Source of the DNA: Parabacteroides faecis
Lineage (GTDB): Bacteria > Bacteroidota > Bacteroidia > Bacteroidales > Tannerellaceae
Direction: 5' to 3'
Assembly: GCF_014647375.1 (NCBI RefSeq)
Contig: NZ_BMPB01000005.1
Location: forward strand, 186,001 to 250,000
Length of the DNA: 64,000 nt
Numbering within the stretch: the stretch's first letter is position 1; each line of letters begins with the position of its first letter. Under the pieces are notes generated by a model. The model was given only the letters and a program-made list of their open reading frames with translations, had not been told where the DNA came from and did no database searches. Both the position numbers and the translations under genes were made by a program. Below, piece after piece: positions 8,645-18,209 of the stretch.

Positions 8645-8670
8645 AAGAAAGGCATCATCACGATGCCTCT
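8645..8670 (-). terminator. Terminator of the NigD-like gene
   Basis: On the minus strand AGGCATC-GTGAT-GATGCCT is followed by TTTCTTTTTTTT. It ends the NigD-like gene just before the ECF sigma operon and argues for the shorter sigma start at 8580. Confidence 0.8.
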
Positions 8671-8713
8671 CTCCCTGAACTAAATGATAAAAATAAAAGT
8701 TATGTGGGAAGGT

Positions 8714-9448
8714 TTAATTTGTCGAATGAAAATTCTCTTCTCCCATCATCGGTGCTTTACCGGCGGGGGAGCCAGATTTATAGTTGAGTTCAAACGTCTT
8801 GTCACCTTCATACGATTTGTATTTGATCTTCATCGTCACTATCTCGCCATTTGTATCCGGCAGGCTGTTCAGTCTGAATGAGGCCAACCCCCATCCCTGT
8901 CCGCCTGACAGGTTATCGTATGCATTATGACGGAACTCTAGTTCATAAGTACCCGTATTGTTCATCTTCACCAGGTTGAGGAAATGTTTGGTATGTCCGT
9001 CGAAATAAGATTCGAACTGGAAATTGATGTAACCGTCCTCAATCCATACAGACTTCATCCATATGGGATCATTGCCATAATATTCATCATTCTTTTCACC
9101 CAGATCGGCAACGATCGATTTAGTCAATACGCTATCTATTTTGTTGACACGGATTATATAATCGTATCCTGGAATGCCACTACTGATAGAATCGCCTAAT
9201 AAGGTAAAGTTTATAAATGCACGTCTTTCTTTGTCTACTCCGAAATCAGGAGTAACGCCGGAAGCCGGCCATAAAGTAGTGGAATCATCCCATTGCAAGT
9301 AATAGTTGTTATTACCCAGCGGCTTGATCGTCGCTATTCCAAAACTATATTTATTGGGCGAATATCCGTCATCATCCAAACAAGAATACAGGGTAGAGGT
9401 CGCTAAAACAGTCCCCAGGACCAGTATAAAAGTTCTCAACGTCTTCAT
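8714..9448 (-). CDS. NigD-like surface lipoprotein
   Basis: About 244 aa from MKTLRTF (an ATG three codons earlier is also possible). Lipobox TLYSC is followed at once by LDDD, an Asp-rich stretch that acts as a surface-export signal in Bacteroidetes lipoproteins. The N-terminal ~80 residues form a small beta domain and the C-terminal part contains YELEFRHNAYDN, typical of NigD-like proteins, first named in the nigrescin bacteriocin cluster. The molecular role is unknown. It is monocistronic with its own terminator. Confidence 0.8.
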   Translation of the reverse strand: MKTLRTFILVLGTVLATSTLYSCLDDDGYSPNKYSFGIATIKPLGNNNYYLQWDDSTTLWPASGVTPDFGVDKERRAFINFTLLGDSISSGIPGYDYIIRVNKIDSVLTKSIVADLGEKNDEYYGNDPIWMKSVWIEDGYINFQFESYFDGHTKHFLNLVKMNNTGTYELEFRHNAYDNLSGGQGWGLASFRLNSLPDTNGEIVTMKIKYKSYEGDKTFELNYKSGSPAGKAPMMGEENFHSTN

Positions 9449-9542
9449 CACACTCATATCGCTAAAAATTGCTTATTTCCCATTCTATAAATGTAGATGG
9501 AGAAAAAACGGAAAATGCTGCAAAAGAAGATGATAAAAGATG

Positions 9543-10676
9543 TTAATGCCTTAGTGACTGATAAATAAGTTCGGCGGTACGTTGTGAAGCCCCAGGTTTT
9601 CCGAGTAGCTGGATGATCTCGTCGTAACCCCCGAGCATTTGTTGGCGATAGGCGGCATCGTGAAGTATTTTGCCTAGCTCATCGTGTATCTGCTGATAAG
9701 AGAATCGGGCGCCGAACAATTCCTGTACGACTTCGCGTCCGGCAATCAGGTTCACCAACGAGATATATTTGGTATGGAAGAAATTGCGGAAGATAAAACT
9801 GGCCAACGGTCCGGCCACGACATAATAACAGACTACCTGCGGAACGCGGAAAAGCGATGTTTCAAGCGTTGCCGTACCCGAAGTAACCAGGGCAGCCCGG
9901 CTGTTTTGCAACAGGTCGTATGTCTTGCCGAAGACGATTTTGGCAGGATGGTTTCCTATATATTGTTTGTAATATTCCGGTTCCAGTCCGGGAGCTCCGG
10001 CTATAACCGGCTGATAGTCGGGATAGGCGGCTGCGACCTCCAGCATGGTTGGAAGATTATCTTTGATTTCCTGCCGGCGGCTTCCGGCCAGGAGGGCCAG
10101 GATAGGTTTATCCGGCAGTCCTTCATCTGCCATAAATGTATCGGGGTGGCTGGCTTGCTTTTCTTTATATTGGGCAACCGAGTCGACAGAAGGATTTCCT
10201 ACGTAATCGACTGAGTAATCGAGCTTGCGGAAAAACTCAGTTTCAAAAGGTAGGATGCAGAACATCCGGTCTACATAACGGCGGAAATCCTTGATGCGAT
10301 ATTGTTTCCATGCCCATATTTTGGGTGAGATATAATAGTAGACGGGTAAATGAAGTACGGTCTTTACGAATTTGGCTATTTTCAGATTGAAGCCGGGATA
10401 ATCGATCAGGATTACCACGTCCGGCCGGTATTGTCGGATATCTTCCTGGCAGGTCTTCATATTATTCAGGATCGTACGCAGATTGAGCAGTACCGGGATA
10501 AAACCCATAAAGGCCATTTCCCTGTAATGTTTCACCAAGGTGCCGCCTACAGCCTGCATCAAATCTCCTCCGAAGAAACGGAAGTCTGCCTCCGGATCTT
10601 TTTCTTTTAATGCCGCCATCAGGTTCGACGCATGTAAATCGCCCGAAGCTTCACCTGCTATCAGAAAATATTTCAT
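9543..10676 (-). CDS. lpxB: Lipid-A-disaccharide synthase
   Basis: 377 aa, the normal length. It is a GT19-family enzyme that joins lipid X and UDP-2,3-diacylglucosamine to make lipid A disaccharide at the inner face of the cytoplasmic membrane. Motifs: YFLIAGEASGDLHASNL at the N-terminus, DYPGFNLKIAK, YYISPKIWAWK, LPFE near 170 and LALLAGSRRQEI, all conserved in LpxB. It lies 10 nt downstream of surE, a common pairing in Bacteroidetes. Confidence 0.97.
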   Translation of the reverse strand: MKYFLIAGEASGDLHASNLMAALKEKDPEADFRFFGGDLMQAVGGTLVKHYREMAFMGFIPVLLNLRTILNNMKTCQEDIRQYRPDVVILIDYPGFNLKIAKFVKTVLHLPVYYYISPKIWAWKQYRIKDFRRYVDRMFCILPFETEFFRKLDYSVDYVGNPSVDSVAQYKEKQASHPDTFMADEGLPDKPILALLAGSRRQEIKDNLPTMLEVAAAYPDYQPVIAGAPGLEPEYYKQYIGNHPAKIVFGKTYDLLQNSRAALVTSGTATLETSLFRVPQVVCYYVVAGPLASFIFRNFFHTKYISLVNLIAGREVVQELFGARFSYQQIHDELGKILHDAAYRQQMLGGYDEIIQLLGKPGASQRTAELIYQSLRH

Positions 10677-10686
10677 AAAGAGTAAT

Positions 10687-11454
10687 TTATTTTACTTCCC
10701 ATTCCTTACATTTCTCCATCCACTCGTAATCTGTTACATCGAGTTTACAGGGAACCAGCGAAGCATATCCGCTATCGAGTGCCAGCATATCGTTATCTGA
10801 ATGGATCGGTTTGGCATTCTCAAAAGAACCTGTCAACCAAAATACCGGTTTGCCTGCTCCGTCCTCCGAACGCTTATACTCCTTAACCCACTTTCCGGCA
10901 GCCTGACGGCATATCTTCATACCTTTTACTGTCTCTACTTTCGGCACATTCAGATTCAGATAAGTCCCGGCAGGCAATCCTTCTTTTAGTACACGGCGGG
11001 CTACCATACGTCCCAGGCGACAGCATTCTGTGAAATCTGCATCCGGATGATGGTCGAGCAGTGAGACACCCATCGAAGGTACACCGAATACACAGCCTTC
11101 GGCGGCAGCCCCCATGGTTCCTGAATAAAGAACGGCTATTGCCATATTTCCTCCGTGATTAATACCGGAAACAAGCAGATCCGGTTTACGGTCGAGTACT
11201 TCATTAATGGACAGTTTTACACAATCCACCGGTGTTCCCGTACATTTATATATTGTCAGTCCTTTTTCTTTTTTCACCAGACTGTATTTGATCGGATTCT
11301 CAGATGTAATCGCACTACTCATACCCGAACGTGGGCCGTCAGGAGCAAATACAACCAGATCTCCCAGGTCTCTCAGGCATTCTGTCAACTCTTTGATACC
11401 TTTGGCATCTACGCCATCGTCATTTGTAATCAGGATAAGCGGTCTATCGTTCAT
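10687..11454 (-). CDS. surE: 5'/3'-nucleotidase SurE
   Basis: 255 aa. Metal-dependent nucleoside monophosphate phosphatase. The metal-binding N-D-D motif is at residues 11-13 ([14 protein letters not shown]), a [11 protein letters not shown] loop at about 40-50, and [10 protein letters not shown] near residue 95; all are diagnostic. It is first in an operon with lpxB. A -7 element lies 27 nt before the ATG. Confidence 0.96.
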   Translation of the reverse strand: MNDRPLILITNDDGVDAKGIKELTECLRDLGDLVVFAPDGPRSGMSSAITSENPIKYSLVKKEKGLTIYKCTGTPVDCVKLSINEVLDRKPDLLVSGINHGGNMAIAVLYSGTMGAAAEGCVFGVPSMGVSLLDHHPDADFTECCRLGRMVARRVLKEGLPAGTYLNLNVPKVETVKGMKICRQAAGKWVKEYKRSEDGAGKPVFWLTGSFENAKPIHSDNDMLALDSGYASLVPCKLDVTDYEWMEKCKEWEVK

Positions 11455-11480
11455 TGCAACTTATTTTTGTAATACCACTA

Positions 11481-11488
11481 CAAATGTA
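11481..11488 (-). promoter_or_regulatory. -7 element of the surE-lpxB promoter
   Basis: Minus strand TACATTTG, a perfect TAnnTTTG, just upstream of surE. No good -33 match at 19 nt. Confidence 0.5.
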
Positions 11489-12210
11489 ACGATAATCTTT
11501 TGACGGAGGATGCTTTTAATTTTTTCTTAACGTTCTTCCGGGTTGTTTGTCTTTTATGTCTTTTCATGCAGAGAAGTCTGGTTGTTTCAGGAATTATGTA
11601 GGGGGCCGTTTATCTTCTTTTGTTTGACTTATGGGAGGAGTAAGTTCTCCTTTCGGAGACTCAAGGGGAGAGCTTTGCTAATCTAAACAATTAACTCTAA
11701 TATATTATATCTGTAATATATTCTTTTCTAAAAAGTAAGCTATACATTACATATTAGAATACAATACTTTACTTTTAAGTAAGGCATGGCTTACATATAT
11801 ATAGCATAGGAAAAATATATTAAATTCTTGGTTTTGATGGATTATTTCTCTTAGAGAAATTTCTTGGTGTATTAGATGTTGTTGAAACAGATTTCCCTGT
11901 GTAGACAATTATGGAAAAATAACTTGATGAAGTTGTTTTATATAGTTGGTTTTGTCGTTAATGGGTTGATTAATAAGTTATAATGTTGTTGCTTGAAAAA
12001 AGATGCTACTGATTTGCGTTATCTTTTGATTATAATTGGATGTTTTTGAAGGAAGTATAAAATGAAAGTAGGAGCTTCTGGTGGCGGAGGTGGTTGAAAT
12101 CCAGGGATATACTGTTTATTTATATTAATGTACGCATGTACATTAATATATTTGATCGATATTGTTCTTTAATTGAGTGAGTAAATTATAGCTTAAATAA
12201 AGTGAAATGT
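11489..12210. other. AT-rich intergenic stretch without recognisable gene
   Basis: Very AT-rich, with no credible ORF on either strand. It contains many TATA/ATAT runs around 11700-11830 and a perfect AT-rich hairpin at 12121-12150. It precedes the invertible-promoter-like element and probably serves as regulatory spacer for the large surface gene downstream, or carries an unrecognised leader or small RNA. Confidence 0.5.
12121..12150. repeat. Perfect 13-bp hairpin
   Basis: TATATTAATGTAC - GCAT - GTACATTAATATA. It is a symmetrical AT-rich dyad 60 bp outside the left arm of the invertible element. There is no GC-rich stem or T-tract, so an operator or recombination accessory site is as likely as a terminator. 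Confidence 0.6.
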
Positions 12211-12408
12211 ATGACTAGCTAAAACGATCGTTTTTTCTCGTCAACAAAAGTAAGCATTTGTTTGATTTCGGCAATTCTTTTTCGATTATTTTTTTCAACC
12301 TTATGTTCTTTCTTATCAATTGAATAGCATCGTTTGTATGAATCTCCCGTTTTAAGGGACGAACCCTCCAAGTCATGACGAGAAAAAACGATCGATTAAT
12401 TTAGTCAT
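12211..12408. promoter_or_regulatory. Putative invertible promoter element (phase switch) of the 12490 gene
   Basis: Arms 12211-12243 and 12376-12408 are inverted copies of each other (29 of 33 identical). They share a perfect 19-bp core at 12225-12243 and 12376-12394, and flank 132 bp. The core holds AAACGATCGT, close to the inverted-repeat consensus I recall for Mpi-type switched promoters of Bacteroides. The enclosed segment has a good promoter only on the minus strand (12245-12275), so the sequenced phase looks OFF for the gene at 12490. No invertase gene lies in this window. Confidence 0.72.
12245..12275 (-). promoter_or_regulatory. Promoter inside the invertible segment, pointing left
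   Basis: Minus strand: ATTG (12272-12275), 19 nt, TACTTTTG (12245-12252). This is a perfect TAnnTTTG with a one-mismatch -33 at exact spacing. It fires out through the left arm, away from the surface-protein gene. After inversion it would read into it with a leader of about 100 nt. Confidence 0.68.
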
Positions 12409-12489
12409 AGGACAAGAAGTGTTTTTTGATAGCGATCGTGTTGAATAAGAACTTATTACACTTTAGTATTAATATTAAATTTTAGAATT

Positions 12490-15400
12490 ATGAACAAAAA
12501 GTTTTCTACTCTGGTAGGATGCTTGGCTTTGGGAACGTTGTTTTCGGCAAATGCAACAGTACAAGATGCTTATCGTACATTTGCAACAACTTCCGTATCC
12601 AAAACATCTACAGGTAATGCTGGTCTATCTGCTTTGACTGGTGGTGCAACATTCAATGGGGCTGCTTGGTCGCAGGATGTTTACCATATCCAAGACAATC
12701 TTCTTTATCAATTACAGGTAACTGCCGGTGACAATATTCAGGATGATGGTACAGACCCTTATGTATTGATTCAGGAAAGAAATTACGAAACAGGTAAGAT
12801 CTATCTGAAAGCAGTTAAATCCAGTGAAGCTCCTCTGAATGCTTCTTTGTGGACAATCAAGTATGACAAACAAGATGGTGTAAGCGGTGGTAAATTTACT
12901 TATGTAAATAAAGAAACCGGTTTCGCTTTGACGTTTGATCATGATCGTGCTGCAAAAACTGTTGGTACAGCTGCAAATGCTAAAGCAACAGCTGCTGTAG
13001 AAATGAATGGTTGTACTGACAACTGGTCATGGTATACAGTAAACAGCAATACTGTTGCTTTTACTTATTCTCCTGTGTTCTCTTATCTTCATAATCAGGC
13101 GAATAATCAGGTGATGTGTTTGGTTGTTGCTGATGATGCAACAGTAACCGCTGATTTGGCTGCTAATGGTATGAATAAGACAGGTGTTCTGTTAACTTCA
13201 GCTGTATATGATTCAAATGTAGCAGGTCCGTCAATGGGTAATATCCCTACTATTGCAGTAAATCTTAAGCCAGTGGTTGCTAACCCGATCATCATGACTG
13301 CAAACGATTTGAATGCTCGTATGGATGCTGATTTCCATGCAACTAACTTCGAATTTTTGATTAATCCGAATACTTTGGAAGGAACAACCCCTTTCACTGG
13401 ATCATTCGTTGCTGAAGAAAATGCTTTAAGCTTGCCGACAGCGATGGGTATCGATAAGAAATTTAATTTGAACTTCAAGCTTGGAAATGGTTATCTGTTG
13501 GCAGATACAGCTCGTTACCAGGAAGAGAACTATGCTCCTTCGGTTTCTCCTTCTGTTAAGTTTGCCGTAAAGACTCCGGTTGCTGCAGATAATGATTATA
13601 TGAAGGCTCGTTACTACTTCAAAGCGACTTATTTCCCGACAAACGACAGCTTGCTGATTGAACCGTTGAATGCTGCTGTTCAGGATGATGATGAATTCAA
13701 TGCTAAAGATGCATGGAAAGATTCAAAAGCTTGTACTTCATACTTCCAGAACGATTATACCGTATCAAATACGTTTACTAATCTAAAACCGTATGCTGGT
13801 TCAACAACAGTTTCTTTGACTGCTGCAACAATTCCGGGTCAGACAAATCCGGTGTTGACAGTTGCTAAAGACAACCGTGATGAATTTAAGGTAAAGACAT
13901 CTGTTGTACGTCCGTTCGATTATCTGACTCGTGGTACAGTTGCTGATGGCTTGTATTTCATCAATCTGTATACAACTAAATCTTCTGTAGAACGTGCCAA
14001 CGGTATGTATATCGTTGAAAACATGGAAGGTAACATGATGTATGACAACCAGGCTATGGATCAGGACTTCTCTTTGATGCCTGCTACACAGTGGGTTGTT
14101 GAACAGTTGGATTGCAACGATGCTTCAAGCGTAGCACGTCGTGTGAAGATTCACAACCGTGAATATGCTGATCAGGTATTTGAAGGTCAGTTATATAATA
14201 TGGGTACTACTGCTGCTGGTCAAACAATCTACCGCTTTATCGACCGTACTTATGTAGGTGGAAATGATAACAAGGGTATGTTCAATAACCAGAATCTGGG
14301 TGTTCAGGATTCTATCATCTTCACTGCAGTAACTTCTCCGATCGCTAAAACAGCTTACCACGGATACAAGAAGTTCACCGTTGACGAACTGAGCAATGGT
14401 ATTGAAAACAACTATACTATCAAGTATTATCATTTCAATAACGATAATCTGTATTTGCAGAGTGAAGTAGGTAAAATCTCTAAAGCTGAAGAAGCTACAG
14501 ATCCTACAATCTACGAAATCGCTGAAGCAACATTGCCTAACAATGGTGGTGCTATTGTAAACAATTTTGGTTATTCGTTGACAGGTTATCAGGATTTGGA
14601 AAGAACAGCTTATGTTCTGAAACTGAAAGATGCTAATTTATTAGACAACGATAAGAAGTATATTGCATTGGTTAAAAATACACAGGATAACAACTATTAT
14701 TACGAAGCAGTTAAGAAAGCTGATATCGATGGTGTAAACGCTAAATGGGCTTACTTCTATCTGAAAGCAGATCAGGTTCGTTCTGATGCTAACAATGCAG
14801 TAACTGATACTTGTTATGTATTGGTAGACATTCAGAATACCAATGGTGTATTAGAAACTTCTAATGGTTGGAATAAGGCTAATGTTGTAGATGGTCTGGG
14901 TACATTACGTTTCTCAAGCCTGAACGACAATCCTGAAGATCGTGCTTCTGCATTCTATTTCCAGCATAAGATACGTCCGCAGTATATCGATATGACTGCT
15001 GATTATGACATGCCGATGAACAATGTAGTGAAGATCTACAGAAAGAGCGGTAATGCAAATGAATATCTGTTTGAAGATAGCGGTGACAGTAAGAACGTGA
15101 GCGCTTCTCAGCCGATCGCCGATGTTAACTTCCTGGGTATTGAAAGTAAGGGCGTTTCAACTGACGCAGCTGCTATGTATGTTGACAAAGTTCTGTCTTC
15201 TAATAAATTTATGCCTCAGTATCTGTTTGCTGTTGATGTTGATTCTATTCCTGACGGATTCTTGTGCGGAAGTAAAACTCATGGTTATTGGGAAACTGAA
15301 GCTGAAGCAAAAGCAGCTGATGACAATCATTATGTAGCTTACAATGGTTACCTGGCAGGTCGTTTCTTAGTTAATTATACTGATTCTGTTCAGCCTAATA

Positions 15401-16137
15401 ATAATGTAATGACTGATGCTGATAAATTCAAGTTCGAAAATTACACTCGCTTAGGATTTGTAGAAGGTGTTCATCAGGTGACAACTGATGCTAACGGTAA
15501 TATTACTGCTGAAACTCTTTATATCCTGAAGAACGGTAAGACTTTAGCAGATGTTACAACTATCGTTAATAATTCGGAAACAGGAACAAAAGTAATTGAT
15601 TTCGATTTGCTTCGTGCTAATTCTGTGGCAAATGTACTTGACGGTGCTCATAAGAACTATGCATTCTCTCTGAGAAAGATCAATGACCAGGCTGATGAAA
15701 CTGCTGATGCAAGTGAAGGCTTCCTTCTGGAATCTAATGGTCAGGGTTCTGCTATCGGTTCATTCGCAGGTGCTTGGGTGAAAGTTCATAACGGTATTCC
15801 TGTATTGGCTCAGATTACACCGACAGGTGATCATGAAGACATTTCAGCTTCTATCAACGAAGTAATCAACCAGTCTCAGGTATTCCACTTCGGTCAGACA
15901 GACGAAACTCCGACAGAAAACGAAGGTGTTAAAACTACCGAAGTATCTGTATCTGTAATTCCTGGTGCTGTTGTAGTGAAGGGAGCTGAAGGTAAGACTG
16001 TTGCTATCAGCAATGTTCTTGGTCAAACCATTGCTAACACAGTAATCACTTCCAGTGAAACTACAATCTCTGTTCCTTCAGGTATTGTATTCGTAGCTGT
16101 AGAAGGTGAAAGTGCTGTTAAAGCAGTTATCAAATAA
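12490..16137 (+). CDS. Large secreted surface protein with DUF6383-like C-terminus
   Basis: 1215 aa. Signal peptide MNKKFSTLVGCLALGTLFSANA, cut before TVQD. The long body is rich in Asn, Asp, Ala and Thr with no enzyme motif that I recognise. The last ~65 residues (TEVSVSVIPGAVVVKG ... GKTVAISNVLGQTIANTV ... VKAVIK) form a small beta-sandwich like DUF6383 or a type IX secretion sorting tail. Codon use is strongly biased to a few codons, suggesting high expression. Size, secretion signal and the putative invertible promoter upstream recall the phase-variable S-layer glycoprotein family described in Parabacteroides distasonis; that identity is inference. It stands alone and ends at hairpins at 16170 and 16299. 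Confidence 0.8.
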   Translation: MNKKFSTLVGCLALGTLFSANATVQDAYRTFATTSVSKTSTGNAGLSALTGGATFNGAAWSQDVYHIQDNLLYQLQVTAGDNIQDDGTDPYVLIQERNYETGKIYLKAVKSSEAPLNASLWTIKYDKQDGVSGGKFTYVNKETGFALTFDHDRAAKTVGTAANAKATAAVEMNGCTDNWSWYTVNSNTVAFTYSPVFSYLHNQANNQVMCLVVADDATVTADLAANGMNKTGVLLTSAVYDSNVAGPSMGNIPTIAVNLKPVVANPIIMTANDLNARMDADFHATNFEFLINPNTLEGTTPFTGSFVAEENALSLPTAMGIDKKFNLNFKLGNGYLLADTARYQEENYAPSVSPSVKFAVKTPVAADNDYMKARYYFKATYFPTNDSLLIEPLNAAVQDDDEFNAKDAWKDSKACTSYFQNDYTVSNTFTNLKPYAGSTTVSLTAATIPGQTNPVLTVAKDNRDEFKVKTSVVRPFDYLTRGTVADGLYFINLYTTKSSVERANGMYIVENMEGNMMYDNQAMDQDFSLMPATQWVVEQLDCNDASSVARRVKIHNREYADQVFEGQLYNMGTTAAGQTIYRFIDRTYVGGNDNKGMFNNQNLGVQDSIIFTAVTSPIAKTAYHGYKKFTVDELSNGIENNYTIKYYHFNNDNLYLQSEVGKISKAEEATDPTIYEIAEATLPNNGGAIVNNFGYSLTGYQDLERTAYVLKLKDANLLDNDKKYIALVKNTQDNNYYYEAVKKADIDGVNAKWAYFYLKADQVRSDANNAVTDTCYVLVDIQNTNGVLETSNGWNKANVVDGLGTLRFSSLNDNPEDRASAFYFQHKIRPQYIDMTADYDMPMNNVVKIYRKSGNANEYLFEDSGDSKNVSASQPIADVNFLGIESKGVSTDAAAMYVDKVLSSNKFMPQYLFAVDVDSIPDGFLCGSKTHGYWETEAEAKAADDNHYVAYNGYLAGRFLVNYTDSVQPNNNVMTDADKFKFENYTRLGFVEGVHQVTTDANGNITAETLYILKNGKTLADVTTIVNNSETGTKVIDFDLLRANSVANVLDGAHKNYAFSLRKINDQADETADASEGFLLESNGQGSAIGSFAGAWVKVHNGIPVLAQITPTGDHEDISASINEVINQSQVFHFGQTDETPTENEGVKTTEVSVSVIPGAVVVKGAEGKTVAISNVLGQTIANTVITSSETTISVPSGIVFVAVEGESAVKAVIK

Positions 16138-16169
16138 GAAATTTATAATCAAAATAAATCATTCTGCGT

Positions 16170-16195
16170 AATGGTTCTCCTTCGGGAGAACCATT
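16170..16195 (+). terminator. UUCG-capped hairpin after the surface-protein gene
   Basis: AATGGTTCTCC-TTCG-GGAGAACCATT, an 11-bp perfect stem with a stable TTCG loop, 32 nt after the stop. There is no T-tract, so it may protect or process the 3' end, with true termination at 16299. Confidence 0.7.
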
Positions 16196-16298
16196 CAGTA
16201 GTCCGTGACGGACGAACAAGTAGAGTGATGAATATTAAGTAATGAAATAAAGTTCTTCTGTCGAGTACTCCTGCGAAGGAGGAAAGCAGACAAAAAAC

Positions 16299-16336
16299 AA
16301 GCCTCTCCGGCATCAACCGGAGAGGCTTTGTGTTTT
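16299..16336 (+). terminator. Strong intrinsic terminator
   Basis: AAGCCTCTCCGG - CATCAA - CCGGAGAGGCTT followed by TGTGTTTTTT. It separates the surface-protein gene from the parAB block. Confidence 0.92.
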
Positions 16337-16382
16337 TTAAACTTTCGTTATCATTTCCAAAAAAGTATATGCATATTCCTCA

Positions 16383-16418
16383 TTTGGAACAAGTTATTAA
16401 ATATTCTGTTTATATTTG
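16383..16418 (+). promoter_or_regulatory. Likely parA operon promoter
   Basis: TATATTTG at 16411-16418 is a perfect -7. The nearest TTTG (16383-16386) is 24 nt upstream, longer than the usual 19. ParA starts 112 nt after the -7 element. Confidence 0.5.
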
Positions 16419-16530
16419 CAAGTTATCAACAGTTAGGGCGACTTTTCAACAAAACGAGCATTGTTTTGCTTAAACCTGATTTCGTTAGGTTTTTAATGTT
16501 TAGTTTTGCCGCTGAATTAATAGACGAAGT

Positions 16531-17295
16531 ATGGGAAAGATTATCGCTTTAGCAAATCAGAAAGGTGGAGTTGGTAAGACAACGACCACGATTAATCTGG
16601 CTGCATCCCTCGCTGCACTCGAAAAGAAAGTGCTTGTTGTTGATGCGGACCCGCAGGCAAATGCCTCCTCCGGACTGGGTGTGGATATTCGGAATGTCGA
16701 GTTGTCTATCTATGAATGCCTGGTGAATGGTGAGGATGCCAAAGGAGCCATTATCCCTACCGAGGTAGAAGGACTGGATATTATCCCGTCACATATCGAC
16801 CTGGTTGGTGCGGAGATTGAAATGCTGAACATGGAGAACCGTGAACAAATTCTGAAACAGATTCTCGTTCCCCTCAAGGATATGTACGATTTTATCCTGA
16901 TTGACTGTTCTCCTTCTCTGGGGCTGATCACAGTAAATGCCCTTACTGCAGCCGATTCGGTCATGATCCCCGTTCAATGCGAGTATTTTGCACTGGAAGG
17001 TATCAGTAAACTGTTGAATACGATAAAGATTATTAAATCGAAGCTGAATCCGGCTTTGGAAATCGAGGGATTCTTGCTGACGATGTACGATTCGCGCCTT
17101 CGTCTGGCCAACCAGATATACGAAGAGGTGAAACGTCCGTTCCGCGATCTCGTTTTTACAACCGTTATCCAGCGTAATGTGAAACTGAGCGAAGCCTCCA
17201 GCTACGGTAAACCGGTCTTACTTTACGATGCCGAATCGAAAGGAGCGCTTAACCATATGCAGTTGGCACAGGAGCTGATAGACAAAAACAAATAA
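16531..17295 (+). CDS. parA: Chromosome partitioning ATPase ParA/Soj
   Basis: 254 aa. The deviant Walker A motif KGGVGKTT is at residues 11-18, the switch DADPQAN near 41, and the Walker B region FILIDCSPSLG near 117; all mark a chromosomal ParA. It forms ATP-dependent gradients on the nucleoid that separate ParB-bound origin regions. parB starts 8 nt after its stop. Length and context are typical of a chromosomal rather than plasmid system. Confidence 0.96.
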   Translation: MGKIIALANQKGGVGKTTTTINLAASLAALEKKVLVVDADPQANASSGLGVDIRNVELSIYECLVNGEDAKGAIIPTEVEGLDIIPSHIDLVGAEIEMLNMENREQILKQILVPLKDMYDFILIDCSPSLGLITVNALTAADSVMIPVQCEYFALEGISKLLNTIKIIKSKLNPALEIEGFLLTMYDSRLRLANQIYEEVKRPFRDLVFTTVIQRNVKLSEASSYGKPVLLYDAESKGALNHMQLAQELIDKNK

Positions 17296-17303
17296 GTAGA
17301 ATT

Positions 17304-18188
17304 ATGGCAGTAATGAAAAGATCGGCACTTGGCCGTGGATTGGATGCTTTGATCACGATGGACGATCTGAAGACAGGTGGTTCGTCTTCTATCAGCGAGA
17401 TAGAATTGAGCAAGATTCAACCCAATCCGGAGCAACCCCGTTCTATATTTGAGGAAGAAGCACTGGAAGAACTGGCGACTTCTATTCGTTCCCTGGGTGT
17501 TATCCAGCCGATAACCCTGAAAGAGATGGGACCGGAGAAGTACATGATCATCTCCGGTGAACGCCGCTATCGTGCCTCCCTGATGGCAGGTCTGGAGCAG
17601 ATCCCTGCCTATATCAAGACAGCCGCCGACGAGAATGTAGTCGAGATGGCGCTGATCGAAAATATACAGCGTGAAGACCTTAACTCGATAGAAATTGCGT
17701 TGGCCTATCAGAAGCTGATAGATAGTTATGGTCTGACCCAGGAAAAACTCAGCGAACGGGTAGGAAAGAAGCGGGCGACTATCGCCAATTACCTTCGCCT
17801 ACTGAAGTTACCGGCTGAGATACAAATGGGGTTGAAAGACAAAAAGATAGATATGGGACATGCACGTGCCCTGCTACCGGTAGAAGATCCGGAAGTGCAG
17901 CTGGCATTGTATGAACAGATACTGGCAGAAGGACTTTCCGTTCGTAATGTGGAAGAGATCGTCCGTAACGGGGCGGAGGCTGTAACTCCGGAAAAGAAGG
18001 AGAAGGCAGCAGGACGCAAGCAGATGCTTCCCGAAGAATTTAATCTGCTGAAAGATCATTTGTCCCGGTTCTTTAATACAAAAGTACAACTGGCATGCAA
18101 CGAGAAGGGGAAAGGACGTATCACGATTCCTTTTACCTCGGAAGAAGAATTGGAAAGACTGATCGGTCTGTTGGATAAATTGAAATAA
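17304..18188 (+). CDS. parB: Chromosome partitioning protein ParB
   Basis: 294 aa. N-terminal RSALGRGLDALI; the CTPase/clamp domain with GERRYRAS near residue 80 and ENIQREDLNSIE near 115; a helix-turn-helix (TQEKLSERVGKKRATIANYLRLLKLP) near 145-170; and a C-terminal dimerisation part. It binds parS sites and loads SMC. Operon with parA and the downstream DUF5683 and transglycosylase genes. Confidence 0.96.
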   Translation: MAVMKRSALGRGLDALITMDDLKTGGSSSISEIELSKIQPNPEQPRSIFEEEALEELATSIRSLGVIQPITLKEMGPEKYMIISGERRYRASLMAGLEQIPAYIKTAADENVVEMALIENIQREDLNSIEIALAYQKLIDSYGLTQEKLSERVGKKRATIANYLRLLKLPAEIQMGLKDKKIDMGHARALLPVEDPEVQLALYEQILAEGLSVRNVEEIVRNGAEAVTPEKKEKAAGRKQMLPEEFNLLKDHLSRFFNTKVQLACNEKGKGRITIPFTSEEELERLIGLLDKLK

Positions 18189-18209
18189 GTTGACGGTATA
18201 TTCGTGAGG

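Noticed and set aside
16328-16552. 74-codon frame before parA
   Set aside because: Covers a terminator and the parA promoter and overlaps the parA start in another frame.
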